Shown in pieces: positions 7,303-15,426 of a DNA stretch of 64,000 nucleotides. The stretch's first letter is position 1, and each line of letters begins with the position of its first letter. The translations under genes and the position numbers were made by a program. A model generated the notes under the pieces. It saw only the letters and a program-made list of their open reading frames with translations, was not told where the DNA came from and searched no databases. Source of the DNA: Halarsenatibacter silvermanii (GTDB taxonomy: Bacteria; Bacillota; Halanaerobiia; Halanaerobiales; Halarsenatibacteraceae); NCBI RefSeq assembly GCF_900103135.1, contig NZ_FNGO01000009.1:40998-104997 (forward strand), given 5' to 3'.

Positions 7303-8619
7303 ATGTCAAAGAAAGTCATGGTAGTTCTTCCTGTAGGCAGAGATAGGAATTATCTGGGCCGAGTTGAAGAGAAGACGGATGAATATGAGATTGTCTGGAT
7401 GGATGATGATCTCTTCCAGTATCCTTTCCCTGAAGAAGATTTCAGCCTGGTTGATTACACGGAAAAATGCTCGGATTTCATCGAAAAAAATCAGGTGGAT
7501 GGACTCTATTATTCACATGATCTGGCCAATCTGGTGGCGGCTGAGCTGGCAGAAAGACACGATATTTATGGCCCCAGCCTGGAAGCTATGTTTTTGACCA
7601 ACCACAAGTATTATTCCCGCAAAAATCAGCCCAATTCGCCCTGGGTTGATTACATCGATCTGGAGACGGGCGAGTGGGGGGAGGGCAATCCCACCTATCC
7701 CTGCTATATTAAGCCGACCTCGCTTACTATGACCCTGCATCAGCATCAGGTCAAATCTCAGGAAGAGATGGACAGGCTGCTGAACGAGATCAGAGATGAT
7801 TTGACTGAAAAGATGTCGATCTATCATGAGTTTTTCGGCGAATATATCGACCTGGACAAATATCCGCTGGCCGATAAGAATATCATGGTGGTCGAGGAAC
7901 TTATCGATGACTTTGAACAGCACTGTGTCGAAGGCTGGATAGGAGAAGACGGCGAGATCAATATCTGGGCTGTCTCCGATCATATATATTATCCCGGTGA
8001 TCGCAAGTCGATAGACTGCTATGCCACACCTACCTGCCTGACCGAGGATGTGCATCAGGATATAGTCGAATACGCCAAAGAGGCGGTGAGACAGCACGGA
8101 ATAGACGCCGGTTTCTGGAATGTGGAAGTATGGCGGGTGGACGATGGAAGCTGGGATGATAATATTACCGCTACCGAGGTAAATGGAAGGGCTGCTTCGG
8201 TCTGGTACAATCTCTATTACAACACTTTTGATGTCAACATGGCCGAAGCTATCCTCCATCTCTGCGGAAGAAATGAAGAAAAGACCGCCGAGCTGGATCC
8301 TGATTACGATGAGGCCGAACGCTGCGGGGCACAATTTCATGTCATAACTTACGGCGAGGGTGAGGCGGAGGAATTTCTGGATCACGATTATATCGATGCG
8401 ATCGCAGAGCCCGAGATCGAGGTTTTCTATCCCCGCGGCAGCATGGTAAAACAGAAAGAAACTACCGGAGTCTGGCTGGCCCGTTTTGAAATTTTCGGAG
8501 ATGATATTGTCGAGCTCTGTGAAAAGGCTGATGAACTGCGAAGCAATATGTTGAAAAAACCCGAACAATCTCCGACGCCGCCGGAGAGAAAACTTTTTTA
8601 TGAGGAACTGCGCGTTTAA
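7303..8619 (+). CDS. ATP-grasp domain protein (carboxylate-amine ligase-like)
   Basis: A 438-residue cytoplasmic protein with the general build of ATP-grasp ligases. It has an N-terminal Rossmann-like domain (MVVLPVGRDRNYLGR onward), a central segment with YPCYIKPTSLTMTLHQHQV (about residue 140) that fits the ATP-binding lysine strand, and a metal-site-like WNVEVWRVDDG and ATEVNGRAA (about 275-305). Such enzymes join a carboxylate to an amine through an acyl phosphate. TGGAGGGG precedes the ATG. It is monocistronic, ended by a terminator at 8677, and preceded by a possible structured leader. The substrate cannot be told; dipeptide or amino-acid ligation is only a family-level guess. Confidence 0.65.
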   Translation: MSKKVMVVLPVGRDRNYLGRVEEKTDEYEIVWMDDDLFQYPFPEEDFSLVDYTEKCSDFIEKNQVDGLYYSHDLANLVAAELAERHDIYGPSLEAMFLTNHKYYSRKNQPNSPWVDYIDLETGEWGEGNPTYPCYIKPTSLTMTLHQHQVKSQEEMDRLLNEIRDDLTEKMSIYHEFFGEYIDLDKYPLADKNIMVVEELIDDFEQHCVEGWIGEDGEINIWAVSDHIYYPGDRKSIDCYATPTCLTEDVHQDIVEYAKEAVRQHGIDAGFWNVEVWRVDDGSWDDNITATEVNGRAASVWYNLYYNTFDVNMAEAILHLCGRNEEKTAELDPDYDEAERCGAQFHVITYGEGEAEEFLDHDYIDAIAEPEIEVFYPRGSMVKQKETTGVWLARFEIFGDDIVELCEKADELRSNMLKKPEQSPTPPERKLFYEELRV

Positions 8620-8676
8620 AGATATCCGGAGTTGAGGGGAGATCTTCATTATCTTTGAGCGGCGATATTCGATCAG

Positions 8677-8705
8677 CCCGGGCTGAGACCCGGGTTTTTG
8701 TTTTT
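8677..8705 (+). terminator. Intrinsic terminator after the ATP-grasp gene
   Basis: CCCGGG-ctgaga-CCCGGG (8677-8694) followed by TTTTTGTTTTT. A clear GC stem with a U tract 58 bases after the stop codon. Confidence 0.9.
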
Positions 8706-8837
8706 GCTCAAATTTTTGTCGGACTCAGATCCGGCAGATTTGACTGGAATGTCAGCTTTAATTATTATAAAAGGAGAGATTGCTGAACCAACAGGCAAAT
8801 TGCTTTAAAACCCTATCCAACAGGAGTTGATAAAACA

Positions 8838-9761
8838 TTGAAAGAGATGCTGATGGATTGTGATCCAGGTCATGACGATGCCATAGCTTTACTTTTGGCT
8901 GCTGCCAGCCCCGAACTGCAGCTGCGTGGGGTGACCACAGTGGCTGGCAATCAAATACTCGAGCTGACCACAAAAAACGCCCTCAAAGTTCTCGAATTTG
9001 CCGGTGTAGAAGTCGAAGTTTATGCCGGCTGTGAAAAGCCGCTCATACGCGAGCTCAAAACAGCGCCTGATGTGCACGGCGAGACAGGTCTGGAAGGACC
9101 GGAGCTTCCAGAACCCCGGGGGGAGGCCGGTGAAAAACATGCGGTCAATTATCTAAGAGAGGAGCTTAAAAGGGCAGATGAGCCGCTGGCGCTGGTGCCG
9201 ACAGGTCCTCTCACCAATATTGGATCGCTTCTGGCGGGGACGCCGGGGATCGAGGAGAATATTGAAGAGATAATCTTTATGGGAGGAGCCATCCAGGGAG
9301 GCAACCGCACGGCGGCGGCAGAATTCAACATACTGGTCGATCCGGAAGCTGCCGATCTGGTCCTCAACAGCGGGGTTGATAAGACGATGGTGGGTCTGGA
9401 TGTGACCCGCAGGGCCCGGTTTTTGCCCGAAGATATCGAAGAGATCAAAGAGATTGACAATCCTGTAGCCGAGATGGCAGCTGAACTTCTCGATTATTTC
9501 GTGAAATATCACCGCCGGGAGCTGGATATGAATGGCTGTCCTCTCCACGACCCGCTGGCGGTGGCTGCTTTGATCGATGACACGGTGATAGAGACAGAAA
9601 CCCGACCGGTGAGAGTGGAGACAGCCGGTCGTTTCACAACTGGCTCCACAGTGGTCGATTTCGACGGAAAGACTCTGGGCGAACCCAACCTGGAGGTTGC
9701 GGTAGATGTGGATGGGGAAAAATTTAAACACATGGTGAAAAAGGCCCTGAGCGGTTTTTGA
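8838..9761 (+). CDS. Inosine/uridine-preferring nucleoside hydrolase
   Basis: Splits ribonucleosides into base and ribose in the cytoplasm, for salvage. The N-terminal calcium-binding motif DCDPGHDD (residues 7-14), the FMGGAIQGGNRTAAAEFNI segment (about 150-170) and CPLHDPLAVAA (about 235) are the family signatures. At 307 residues it is full length. The TTG at 8838 is the likely start, because AGGAG lies 11 bases before it; ATG codons a few residues further in are less favourable. The gene ends three bases before the convergent ComEC-like gene. The base preference is not visible from sequence. Confidence 0.9.
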   Translation: MKEMLMDCDPGHDDAIALLLAAASPELQLRGVTTVAGNQILELTTKNALKVLEFAGVEVEVYAGCEKPLIRELKTAPDVHGETGLEGPELPEPRGEAGEKHAVNYLREELKRADEPLALVPTGPLTNIGSLLAGTPGIEENIEEIIFMGGAIQGGNRTAAAEFNILVDPEAADLVLNSGVDKTMVGLDVTRRARFLPEDIEEIKEIDNPVAEMAAELLDYFVKYHRRELDMNGCPLHDPLAVAALIDDTVIETETRPVRVETAGRFTTGSTVVDFDGKTLGEPNLEVAVDVDGEKFKHMVKKALSGF

Positions 9762-9764
9762 TCA

Positions 9765-10886
9765 CTAAAGCTTTATTTCATCTTTCATATCCTCCAGCCG
9801 GGCCGGACCGATACCGCTCACATTTTTTAACTCCTCTTTATCCTGAAAAGATCCGTGCTGCTGGCGATATTCTACGATTCGACCGGCTATAGTCGGTCCC
9901 ACGCCGGTTATGTTCTTCAGTTCGTCAGCTTCGGCGGTGTTGACATTTATTCTGTCAGCCTCTAATTCGGCCGCCGCCGGCACGGGATCTGTTTTGGATT
10001 TTACCGTCTCGCCATCTGATTTAAAAACAATATCACCCTGGATATCGTTGCGAAATATATCGACCTGATAGTCCTCCAGGCGGTCGAGCGCTTCCTGGTG
10101 CGGATGCCCGTAACGATTGTCCTCTCCGGCCTGAATTACTCCGTAATCAGGGGCTACCGCTTCGAGGAATGTACTGCCGGTCGATGTATGAGAGCCGTGA
10201 TGTCCTACCTTGAGAAGCTGACTTTCCAGCTCATCGAAGCGGGCAGCTATTTCGCGCTCTGTCTCTTTTTCCGCGTCGCCGGTAAACATGAAAGCAGTTT
10301 CCTTAAAATTTAGCCGGGCAACTATGTTATCCCGGTGCAGATCGCCGGTCAGAGGTTTTTCAGGACTCAAAATTTTCAATTCCACCCCATCAGCCAGTTT
10401 ATAGCGGTCGCCGGCCCGCCCGTAAACTTTATCGATATTTTCTCTTTCCACCGTCTTTACATATTCCTGATAGGTTTCCGTGTGATGTTCGGCTCCGGAA
10501 TCGATGATCTTTTTTATCTCAAAGGCCGGCAGCACTTCGGTAAAACCACCTATATGATCGGCATGAGGATGAGTGGCTATCACCTTATGCAGTGTCTCAA
10601 CCCCGAGCTTTTCGAGGTAATCTATAACGGTATCGCCTTTCCAGTTCTGTCCTGCATCTATGAGCAGTTTGCGGCGTTTTTCACCGGGTAAAAGCGCTTT
10701 GACCAGGATGGAATCGCCCTGGCCTACGTCGATAAAATGCACCCTGAGCTCTTCAGCTGGCAGTTCATCTGATCGAAGAGCTCGAGGCCCGATTGCGGCT
10801 GCCGTCAGCAAAAATGACAGCAGGATGATCAGCAGAAGTCGAAACCGTCTGCTCTCAGGTTTAAAGCCCGGCCTTTTTTCTCCCAT
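9765..10886 (-). CDS. Exported MBL-fold hydrolase with C-terminal ComEA-type helix-hairpin-helix domain
   Basis: An N-terminal hydrophobic segment (residues about 15-32) is followed by a metallo-beta-lactamase domain (about 45-290) with HPHADH at 106-111, a later TGDAE and VGHHGSHTSTG. This is the domain found in the ComEC DNA-uptake protein. The last 65 residues carry two helix-hairpin-helix motifs (NITGVGPTIAGRIVEYR and NVSGIGPARLEDM), as in ComEA. The protein lacks the ComEC membrane channel. It probably acts outside the membrane on DNA or another phosphodiester. Stand-alone ComEC-ComEA-like fusions are known in Firmicutes. The convergent nucleoside hydrolase gene ends three bases away. 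Confidence 0.85.
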   Translation of the reverse strand: MGEKRPGFKPESRRFRLLLIILLSFLLTAAAIGPRALRSDELPAEELRVHFIDVGQGDSILVKALLPGEKRRKLLIDAGQNWKGDTVIDYLEKLGVETLHKVIATHPHADHIGGFTEVLPAFEIKKIIDSGAEHHTETYQEYVKTVERENIDKVYGRAGDRYKLADGVELKILSPEKPLTGDLHRDNIVARLNFKETAFMFTGDAEKETEREIAARFDELESQLLKVGHHGSHTSTGSTFLEAVAPDYGVIQAGEDNRYGHPHQEALDRLEDYQVDIFRNDIQGDIVFKSDGETVKSKTDPVPAAAELEADRINVNTAEADELKNITGVGPTIAGRIVEYRQQHGSFQDKEELKNVSGIGPARLEDMKDEIKL

Positions 10887-10912
10887 GATAATTCCTCCTC
10901 GTTAGGTCATAC

Positions 10913-11347
10913 TCAGTAAAGCTGATAGATCACCAGTCCGGCTATCATCATGGCCAGGCCGATGAGCCGGGGCAGCGAGATTGTTATGATCGGCTCTTCA
11001 AAAAATCCGTAGTAGTTGATGATGAAAGCGATCAGTATCTGAGTAACTATCACGATGGTGATACCGATGCTTATCCCCAGCAGAGTAATTGCCTGGGTGA
11101 CCGAAAAGATAATGCCGACCCCCAGCACTCCGCCCAGCAGATAATAGGGTTCTATCGAGGTGAAGGCCGAGATATTTATTTTCCGGCTGAGAGTGAGAAG
11201 TATGAAGAGGGCGAAAATAAAGCCGCTGCCATGTACGAAGGCGTTCATACTCCAAAAGCCTGCCGCCTCGCCCAGGCGGGCGTTGAAGATGGACTGCAGC
11301 GCTATAAAAATGCCTGCCAGTATAGAAAAGAAGATTCCCTGCAGCAT
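10913..11347 (-). CDS. DMT-superfamily membrane transporter (DUF606/YdcZ type)
   Basis: A 144-residue membrane protein with five hydrophobic helices (for example GIFFSILAGIFIALQSIFNA and GIGITIVIVTQILIAFIINYYG in near sequence). It resembles the half-size drug/metabolite transporters of the DUF606 family, which work as dimers. The ATG at 11347 is chosen because GGGGAGG lies seven bases upstream; an extension to 11377 has no such site. The neighbouring ComEC-like gene follows on the same strand after 26 bases, so the two may be co-transcribed. The substrate is unknown. Confidence 0.75.
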   Translation of the reverse strand: MLQGIFFSILAGIFIALQSIFNARLGEAAGFWSMNAFVHGSGFIFALFILLTLSRKINISAFTSIEPYYLLGGVLGVGIIFSVTQAITLLGISIGITIVIVTQILIAFIINYYGFFEEPIITISLPRLIGLAMMIAGLVIYQLY

Positions 11348-11406
11348 AGAATTCCTCCCCGAATGTGAGATTATCATATACAGTCCCGGTCTGCAAGGAG
11401 CTAAAT

Positions 11407-12687
11407 TCAGGCTTTATGCCCTCCTATATTGTATTTTATGCGCTCGTGTAAGTTTTTTTCGCAGAGGCTGCGGCCGAAAGAGAGCGCCCCGGCTCCGTGC
11501 TGGCGGCGAATTTGATCGCGGATTTGGGCAAGCTGGCGGCGCCGGCTGCGGTCGGAGAAAAAATCGAGCCGGATATCTTCGGCCGAACTCAAATTGCTCA
11601 AAGCTACGTTGACCCTGCGCACCGGTTCCCCCCGGTAATTTTCTTCCAGCAGTTCAGAGCAGGCTTCGGTCACCTCTCCTTCCAGCTGGCAGGGAGACGA
11701 CATGGTTTTTTGAGCCTGAAGACCGGATTCAGGATGAGAATGACTGAAAGCAAGCCCCAGAGATACCGTCCGGCCCGCCAGACCATCGCGGCGGGCCCGG
11801 AAGCAGATTTCCTCGCAGAGGTTGTAAATGACGGTCAGCAGACGCTGTCTGTTTTTGTAATCTTCAAAGAGTGTTATCCCGCGGCCGAAGCTGCTGCGGC
11901 TGCTGTCATAGAAGCCTTCCGGTCGGCTGAAATCTATCCCCCAGGCGTGTTGATATATCTGTCTGCCCATAACTCCCAGTCTGCGCTCAAAAAAATCTTC
12001 GTCCAGGCGAGCTATATCGCCCACCTTTTTGATGCCGTATTGATTGAACTTCTTTTCCAGCCGGGAACCTATTCCCCAGCACTCGGAGAGTTCAGCGGGC
12101 CAGAGTTTCTCGGGAATATCCTCATAAGTCCAGCGGGCCAGGCCGGTCTTTTTGCCCTCGATGTCCATGGCCGCTTTGGCTATGAACATATTAGGCCCCA
12201 GGCCCAGGCTGGCCACCAGATTAAAGCGGCGGTAGATCTCGTGCTGAAGCTCCCGGGCCCGGCGGCGAAATCCTTTGCCCTGATCGGGCACGTCGGTCAG
12301 ATCTATCCAGGACTCATCGATCGAATAGACGAATATGTCGTCGATCGGGGCAAATTCGGTCAGAAGCTCGGTTATCTCCAGCGAGCGCTCTATGTAAAGA
12401 GACATCCGGGGTTCGACGGTGATGATTTTCTCATCTGAGGGCAGGTCGAAAACTCTGTCGCCGGTGCCGATGCCGTATCTGCTTTTGAGCGCCGGGGAAG
12501 CGGCTAAAATCACCGAACCCGGGCGATCGGCATCGCCGATAACCGCCAGCATTTTCCGGAAGGGATCCAGACCCCGCTTTACCGCCTCGACGCTGGCATA
12601 AAAAGATTTCATATCCAGACAAACTATCTTCCGCCGCGGCATACTGTCATAGGAAATAGGGGGATTGAGCTCAGCAGTCTCTGTCAT
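11407..12687 (-). CDS. Y-family DNA polymerase (UvrX/UmuC-like)
   Basis: A translesion polymerase that copies damaged templates. The first catalytic motif CLDMKSFYASVEA lies about 25 residues in and the second, YSIDESWIDLT, at about 120. A helix-hairpin-helix thumb (CWGIGSRLEKKFNQYGIKKVG) and a little-finger domain follow. The length of about 426 residues fits the Firmicute UvrX (YqjW) subgroup. The ATG at 12687 has GGAGG eight bases upstream; the upstream extension of the frame has no start signal. No error-prone DnaE or SOS partner is adjacent, and I could not find a convincing LexA box. Confidence 0.9.
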   Translation of the reverse strand: MTETAELNPPISYDSMPRRKIVCLDMKSFYASVEAVKRGLDPFRKMLAVIGDADRPGSVILAASPALKSRYGIGTGDRVFDLPSDEKIITVEPRMSLYIERSLEITELLTEFAPIDDIFVYSIDESWIDLTDVPDQGKGFRRRARELQHEIYRRFNLVASLGLGPNMFIAKAAMDIEGKKTGLARWTYEDIPEKLWPAELSECWGIGSRLEKKFNQYGIKKVGDIARLDEDFFERRLGVMGRQIYQHAWGIDFSRPEGFYDSSRSSFGRGITLFEDYKNRQRLLTVIYNLCEEICFRARRDGLAGRTVSLGLAFSHSHPESGLQAQKTMSSPCQLEGEVTEACSELLEENYRGEPVRRVNVALSNLSSAEDIRLDFFSDRSRRRQLAQIRDQIRRQHGAGALSFGRSLCEKNLHERIKYNIGGHKA

Positions 12688-12876
12688 ATAACCACCTCCA
12701 AACAGGTGTACACAATTGTAGCATACTTCTGTTTGTATTTGCAAACTTGATTTCGCAAAGAGGCCCAAAAAATTAAGAAGAGATTCATATTTCCTTCATA
12801 TTTGCCCACTATACTTCGAATTAGAAAGGACAGAGGGGAAAACAGAAAGCAAAATAAAAAGAGGAGTGATGAAATA

Positions 12877-13404
12877 ATGTCAAACAAAAAATCAACAGTT
12901 ATAGCGGGAATAATGGTTCTGGCTCTGGTGCTGGCAGGCAGCTGGGCAGCTTCGGGGTATCAGCCTCCCGAACGACAGGCTCCGGCAGAGCTCGATGAGG
13001 AACAGGCAGAACTTCAGCGGGATATCTGGAGAATGAATCAGCGTTTGGTCGCCCTCAATTATGAATATCAGGAAATTCTGCGGGAAGATGTCGATGAGGA
13101 GAGTCTGCTCGAACTTGAAGATGAGATCTTTGAGCTGCGGGATGAGCTCTTTCAGCTCAGAGAGGAATTCAGAAGCGAACGCCGACCGGAAAGAGAAGAA
13201 TTTGAGACGGAAAGATACCGGGAGGATGAGCGCCGTTATCAACAGGATTCTTCTTTGAGATATGAATCTGGCGATACACGCAGAGATATGACCGATGATC
13301 ATCATCGCGGATCGCAGGATCACCGGGGAAGCCGGGGTCAGCCCGGATATCATCATAATCAGGGCTTTCAGAATAATTTTTGTCCCCGTCAGCCGCGGCG
13401 ATGA
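12877..13404 (+). CDS. Small exported coiled-coil protein with His-rich tail
   Basis: A 175-residue protein with a signal peptide (hydrophobic stretch about residues 8-24, cleavage likely near WAASGYQ). A charged helix (about 45-100) with heptad-like leucines follows, then an arginine-rich segment and a tail rich in histidine (DDHHRGSQDHRGSRG and GYHHNQG). The build recalls periplasmic Spy/CpxP and zinc-resistance-associated proteins, which bind metal or unfolded proteins, but no family motif is clear. The start at 12877 is set by GAGGAG. The gene is followed by a terminator and appears monocistronic. Confidence 0.6.
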   Translation: MSNKKSTVIAGIMVLALVLAGSWAASGYQPPERQAPAELDEEQAELQRDIWRMNQRLVALNYEYQEILREDVDEESLLELEDEIFELRDELFQLREEFRSERRPEREEFETERYREDERRYQQDSSLRYESGDTRRDMTDDHHRGSQDHRGSRGQPGYHHNQGFQNNFCPRQPRR

Positions 13405-13431
13405 AAAATCTATAACAGCAGAGCAAATAAG

Positions 13432-13462
13432 CGGTCGCCCTTTTTCAGGGGCGGCTTTTTTT
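13432..13462 (+). terminator. Intrinsic terminator after the coiled-coil protein gene
   Basis: GTCGCCC (13434-13440) pairs with GGGCGGC (13449-13455) across a short T-rich loop and is followed by seven T residues. Confidence 0.85.
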
Positions 13463-13552
13463 ATGTTCTTCTTGTTATCAGTTTGGAAGCGAAAGCAGGG
13501 AGGTCTCGACCGGCTGGAATAGAAGTAATTATAATATATCAGGGGAAATTGA

Positions 13553-14788
13553 ATGCGGGCGAATAAAATAATCAGAGGAGATGTGATATTGCTGATGGAG
13601 ACTGAGCTGAAGAATGTGCTGACCGAACTGGAGCCGCAGATGGTGGAGATAAGAAGGGAGATACATCGCAATCCTGAGCTGGGATTTGAAGAGGAGGAGA
13701 CCGCGGCTTTGATAGGCGAAACGCTGGCAGAACAGGGCATAGAAACTGAAACAGGAATAGCTAAAACCGGCCTGGTGGCGCTGGTAGGAGAGGAAGATTC
13801 TGAAGGACCGGTGGTAGGTATCAGGGCCGATATGGACGCTCTTTCTCTGAGCGAGCACTGCACCACCGATTACTGTTCGCGGGAAAAAGATAAGATGCAC
13901 GCCTGCGGCCATGATGGCCATGTGGCGATAGCGCTGGGCACGGCGCTGGCGGCCGAGAGATTGAGCGAATATCTCCCCGGACAGATCAAGTTTATCTTCC
14001 AGCCGGCTGAAGAGGGGCCTGGAGGAGCTGAACCGATGATCTCCGAAGGCGTGCTGCAAAATCCGGATGTTGACTGTTTGCTGGCCCTGCACATCTGGGA
14101 TAAGGCTGAGGCAGGAGAGATTGAGATAAAAAAAGGGCCTACCTTCGCAGCCATAGATGAATTTGATCTGGAACTCCGCGGTGCGAGCGCTCACGGAGCA
14201 TGTCCTCACCACGGTAAGGATACTGTCGTCATAGCCAGCGAGATCATCCAGAAGCTGCAGAGTCTTGTCAGCAGGGAGGTGAATCCTGCTGCCGGATCGG
14301 TCATCTCCATCGGAAAAATACTCGGCGGCGATCGCCGCAACATACTGGCTGGTTCTGTGGAAATGGAAGCGACGGTCAGGGCGCTGAGTGAGGAAGTTCG
14401 TGACTTTTTGGAGAGAAGAATAGAAGAGATTATCTCGGGAACCTGTGCCCTCAACAACATCGATTATGATCTGGAATATAGACGATTATATCCGCCCCTT
14501 ATCAACGATAAAGATCTGGCTGAGCTGGTGCGTCGAGAAGCCGAAAAAGTCGATAACGTCGAAAGAGTTCGGGTGGCCGAGCAGCCAACCATGGGCGGCG
14601 AAGATTTTGCCTATTTTGCCCGGGAGCTTCCCGCTTTCATGTTTTGGCTGGGAGGACAAAATCCCGAAAAAGGCATCACAGCTCCCCTGCATAATCCCAA
14701 CTTTGACTTCGATGAGAGCATCATGAAGTCGGGAGCTGAGGTTTTTCTGCGCTCGGCCCGAAAGTTGATGATGGATTGGCAGGATTGA
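13553..14788 (+). CDS. M20-family amidohydrolase (N-acyl amino acid amidohydrolase)
   Basis: A zinc-dependent cytoplasmic peptidase-type enzyme that removes an acyl group from an N-acyl amino acid or splits a related amide. Family marks are EIRREIHRNPELGFEE (about residues 33-48), GIRADMDALSLSE, the metal-site ACGHDGHVA (about 120) and the late GGEDFAYFA. The length is normal. The ATG at 13553 follows AGGGG, but an AGAGGAG at 13574-13580 points to a TTG at 13589 or ATG at 13595, which would shorten the protein by 12-14 residues. The specificity is unknown. It is followed by a strong hairpin. Confidence 0.9.
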   Translation: MRANKIIRGDVILLMETELKNVLTELEPQMVEIRREIHRNPELGFEEEETAALIGETLAEQGIETETGIAKTGLVALVGEEDSEGPVVGIRADMDALSLSEHCTTDYCSREKDKMHACGHDGHVAIALGTALAAERLSEYLPGQIKFIFQPAEEGPGGAEPMISEGVLQNPDVDCLLALHIWDKAEAGEIEIKKGPTFAAIDEFDLELRGASAHGACPHHGKDTVVIASEIIQKLQSLVSREVNPAAGSVISIGKILGGDRRNILAGSVEMEATVRALSEEVRDFLERRIEEIISGTCALNNIDYDLEYRRLYPPLINDKDLAELVRREAEKVDNVERVRVAEQPTMGGEDFAYFARELPAFMFWLGGQNPEKGITAPLHNPNFDFDESIMKSGAEVFLRSARKLMMDWQD

Positions 14789-14833
14789 TCCAGACCGGAT
14801 TGATCCAGACCGGAGGAATCTCTCTATAATGAG

Positions 14834-14888
14834 AATCACCCCCTCTGCCCTGTCGGGGGAGGGGGTGATATTCTGGGGAGTTTTTTTA
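14834..14888 (+). terminator. Terminator hairpin after the amidohydrolase gene
   Basis: ATCACCCCCTC (14835-14845) pairs perfectly with GAGGGGGTGAT (14859-14869). The T run begins 11 bases later (14881-14887). The hairpin is very stable, but the gap to the T tract is larger than usual. Confidence 0.7.
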
Positions 14889-14980
14889 AGCTTTCACTTT
14901 TTCTTGATCTTTTTCATCCACTTATTATTTTAGAAAAATGGTCAGGCAAAGTCAAGGTGGAACAAAATAATTTTTAATTT

Positions 14981-15319
14981 TGATAATAGGATCTTCTTGT
15001 CTTAAGTTGGCAAATGGGTGTGTCAAAAACCTCATTTGGTTGTACTGTAAGATATAAAGCTTCGTTCACAATGAAATTTTTCCTTGGCTTAAGTTAAGTT
15101 TTCGGCCAAAAAATTGCGCTCCCTTCGCGAGAGCTCGTCCCTGAGCTCACGCTCAGCCCGGCACATCCTGAGCCGGGGACACTATTTTTTGGCCATGGAC
15201 TTAACCTGAGTTGCGAAAAATTTCAAGTATCACTTTGCTTTATATCTTCCAGCCATTATTGTCATGATAGTGATCTTATACGATATCTATCAACTGATAA
15301 CAAGAAGATTTTGATAATA
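14981..15319 (+). mobile_element. MITE-like element, full-length copy with 8-bp target duplication
   Basis: The element spans 14989-15311 (323 bases), starting GGATCTTCTTGTCTTAAG and ending GATAACAAGAAGATTT, so the ends are imperfect inverted repeats. It is flanked by TGATAATA at 14981-14988 and 15312-15319. The arms form a long imperfect palindrome: GGCCAAAAAAT near the centre matches ATTTTTTGGCC, and TTCACAATGAAATTTTT matches GAAAAATTTCAAGTATCA inverted. The core holds smaller palindromes such as CTGAGCTCACGCTCAG. No ORF codes for a transposase. Related copies lie at 1152, 5571, 6908, 48203, 58406 and 63743. Confidence 0.9.
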
Positions 15320-15426
15320 TTATCAGGTTTAGGCTATAAAAAAAGGAATTTTTTGGCCCGGGGCAGAATAAAGCAAAATAGGATCTTTGGGCTTATTGCC
15401 AGCCGATGTGAGAAGGAGATAAATTT

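Larger units (their letters stand above)
14789..15426. other. Intergenic region holding a full-length MITE-like element
   Basis: About 640 bases without a gene: the terminator of the amidohydrolase, then the complete inverted-repeat element with its target duplications (14981-15319), then about 100 bases with the ribosome binding site of the amidase gene. Confidence 0.7.

Noticed and set aside
7513..8649. A 378-codon open frame on the minus strand opposite the ATP-grasp gene
   Set aside because: Antisense to a gene with a good start site and terminator; no family resemblance.
12688..12760. LexA/SOS box upstream of the Y-family polymerase
   Set aside because: The region has AAACAG and CTGTTT as distant inverted repeats but nothing close to the CGAAC-N4-GTTCG consensus.
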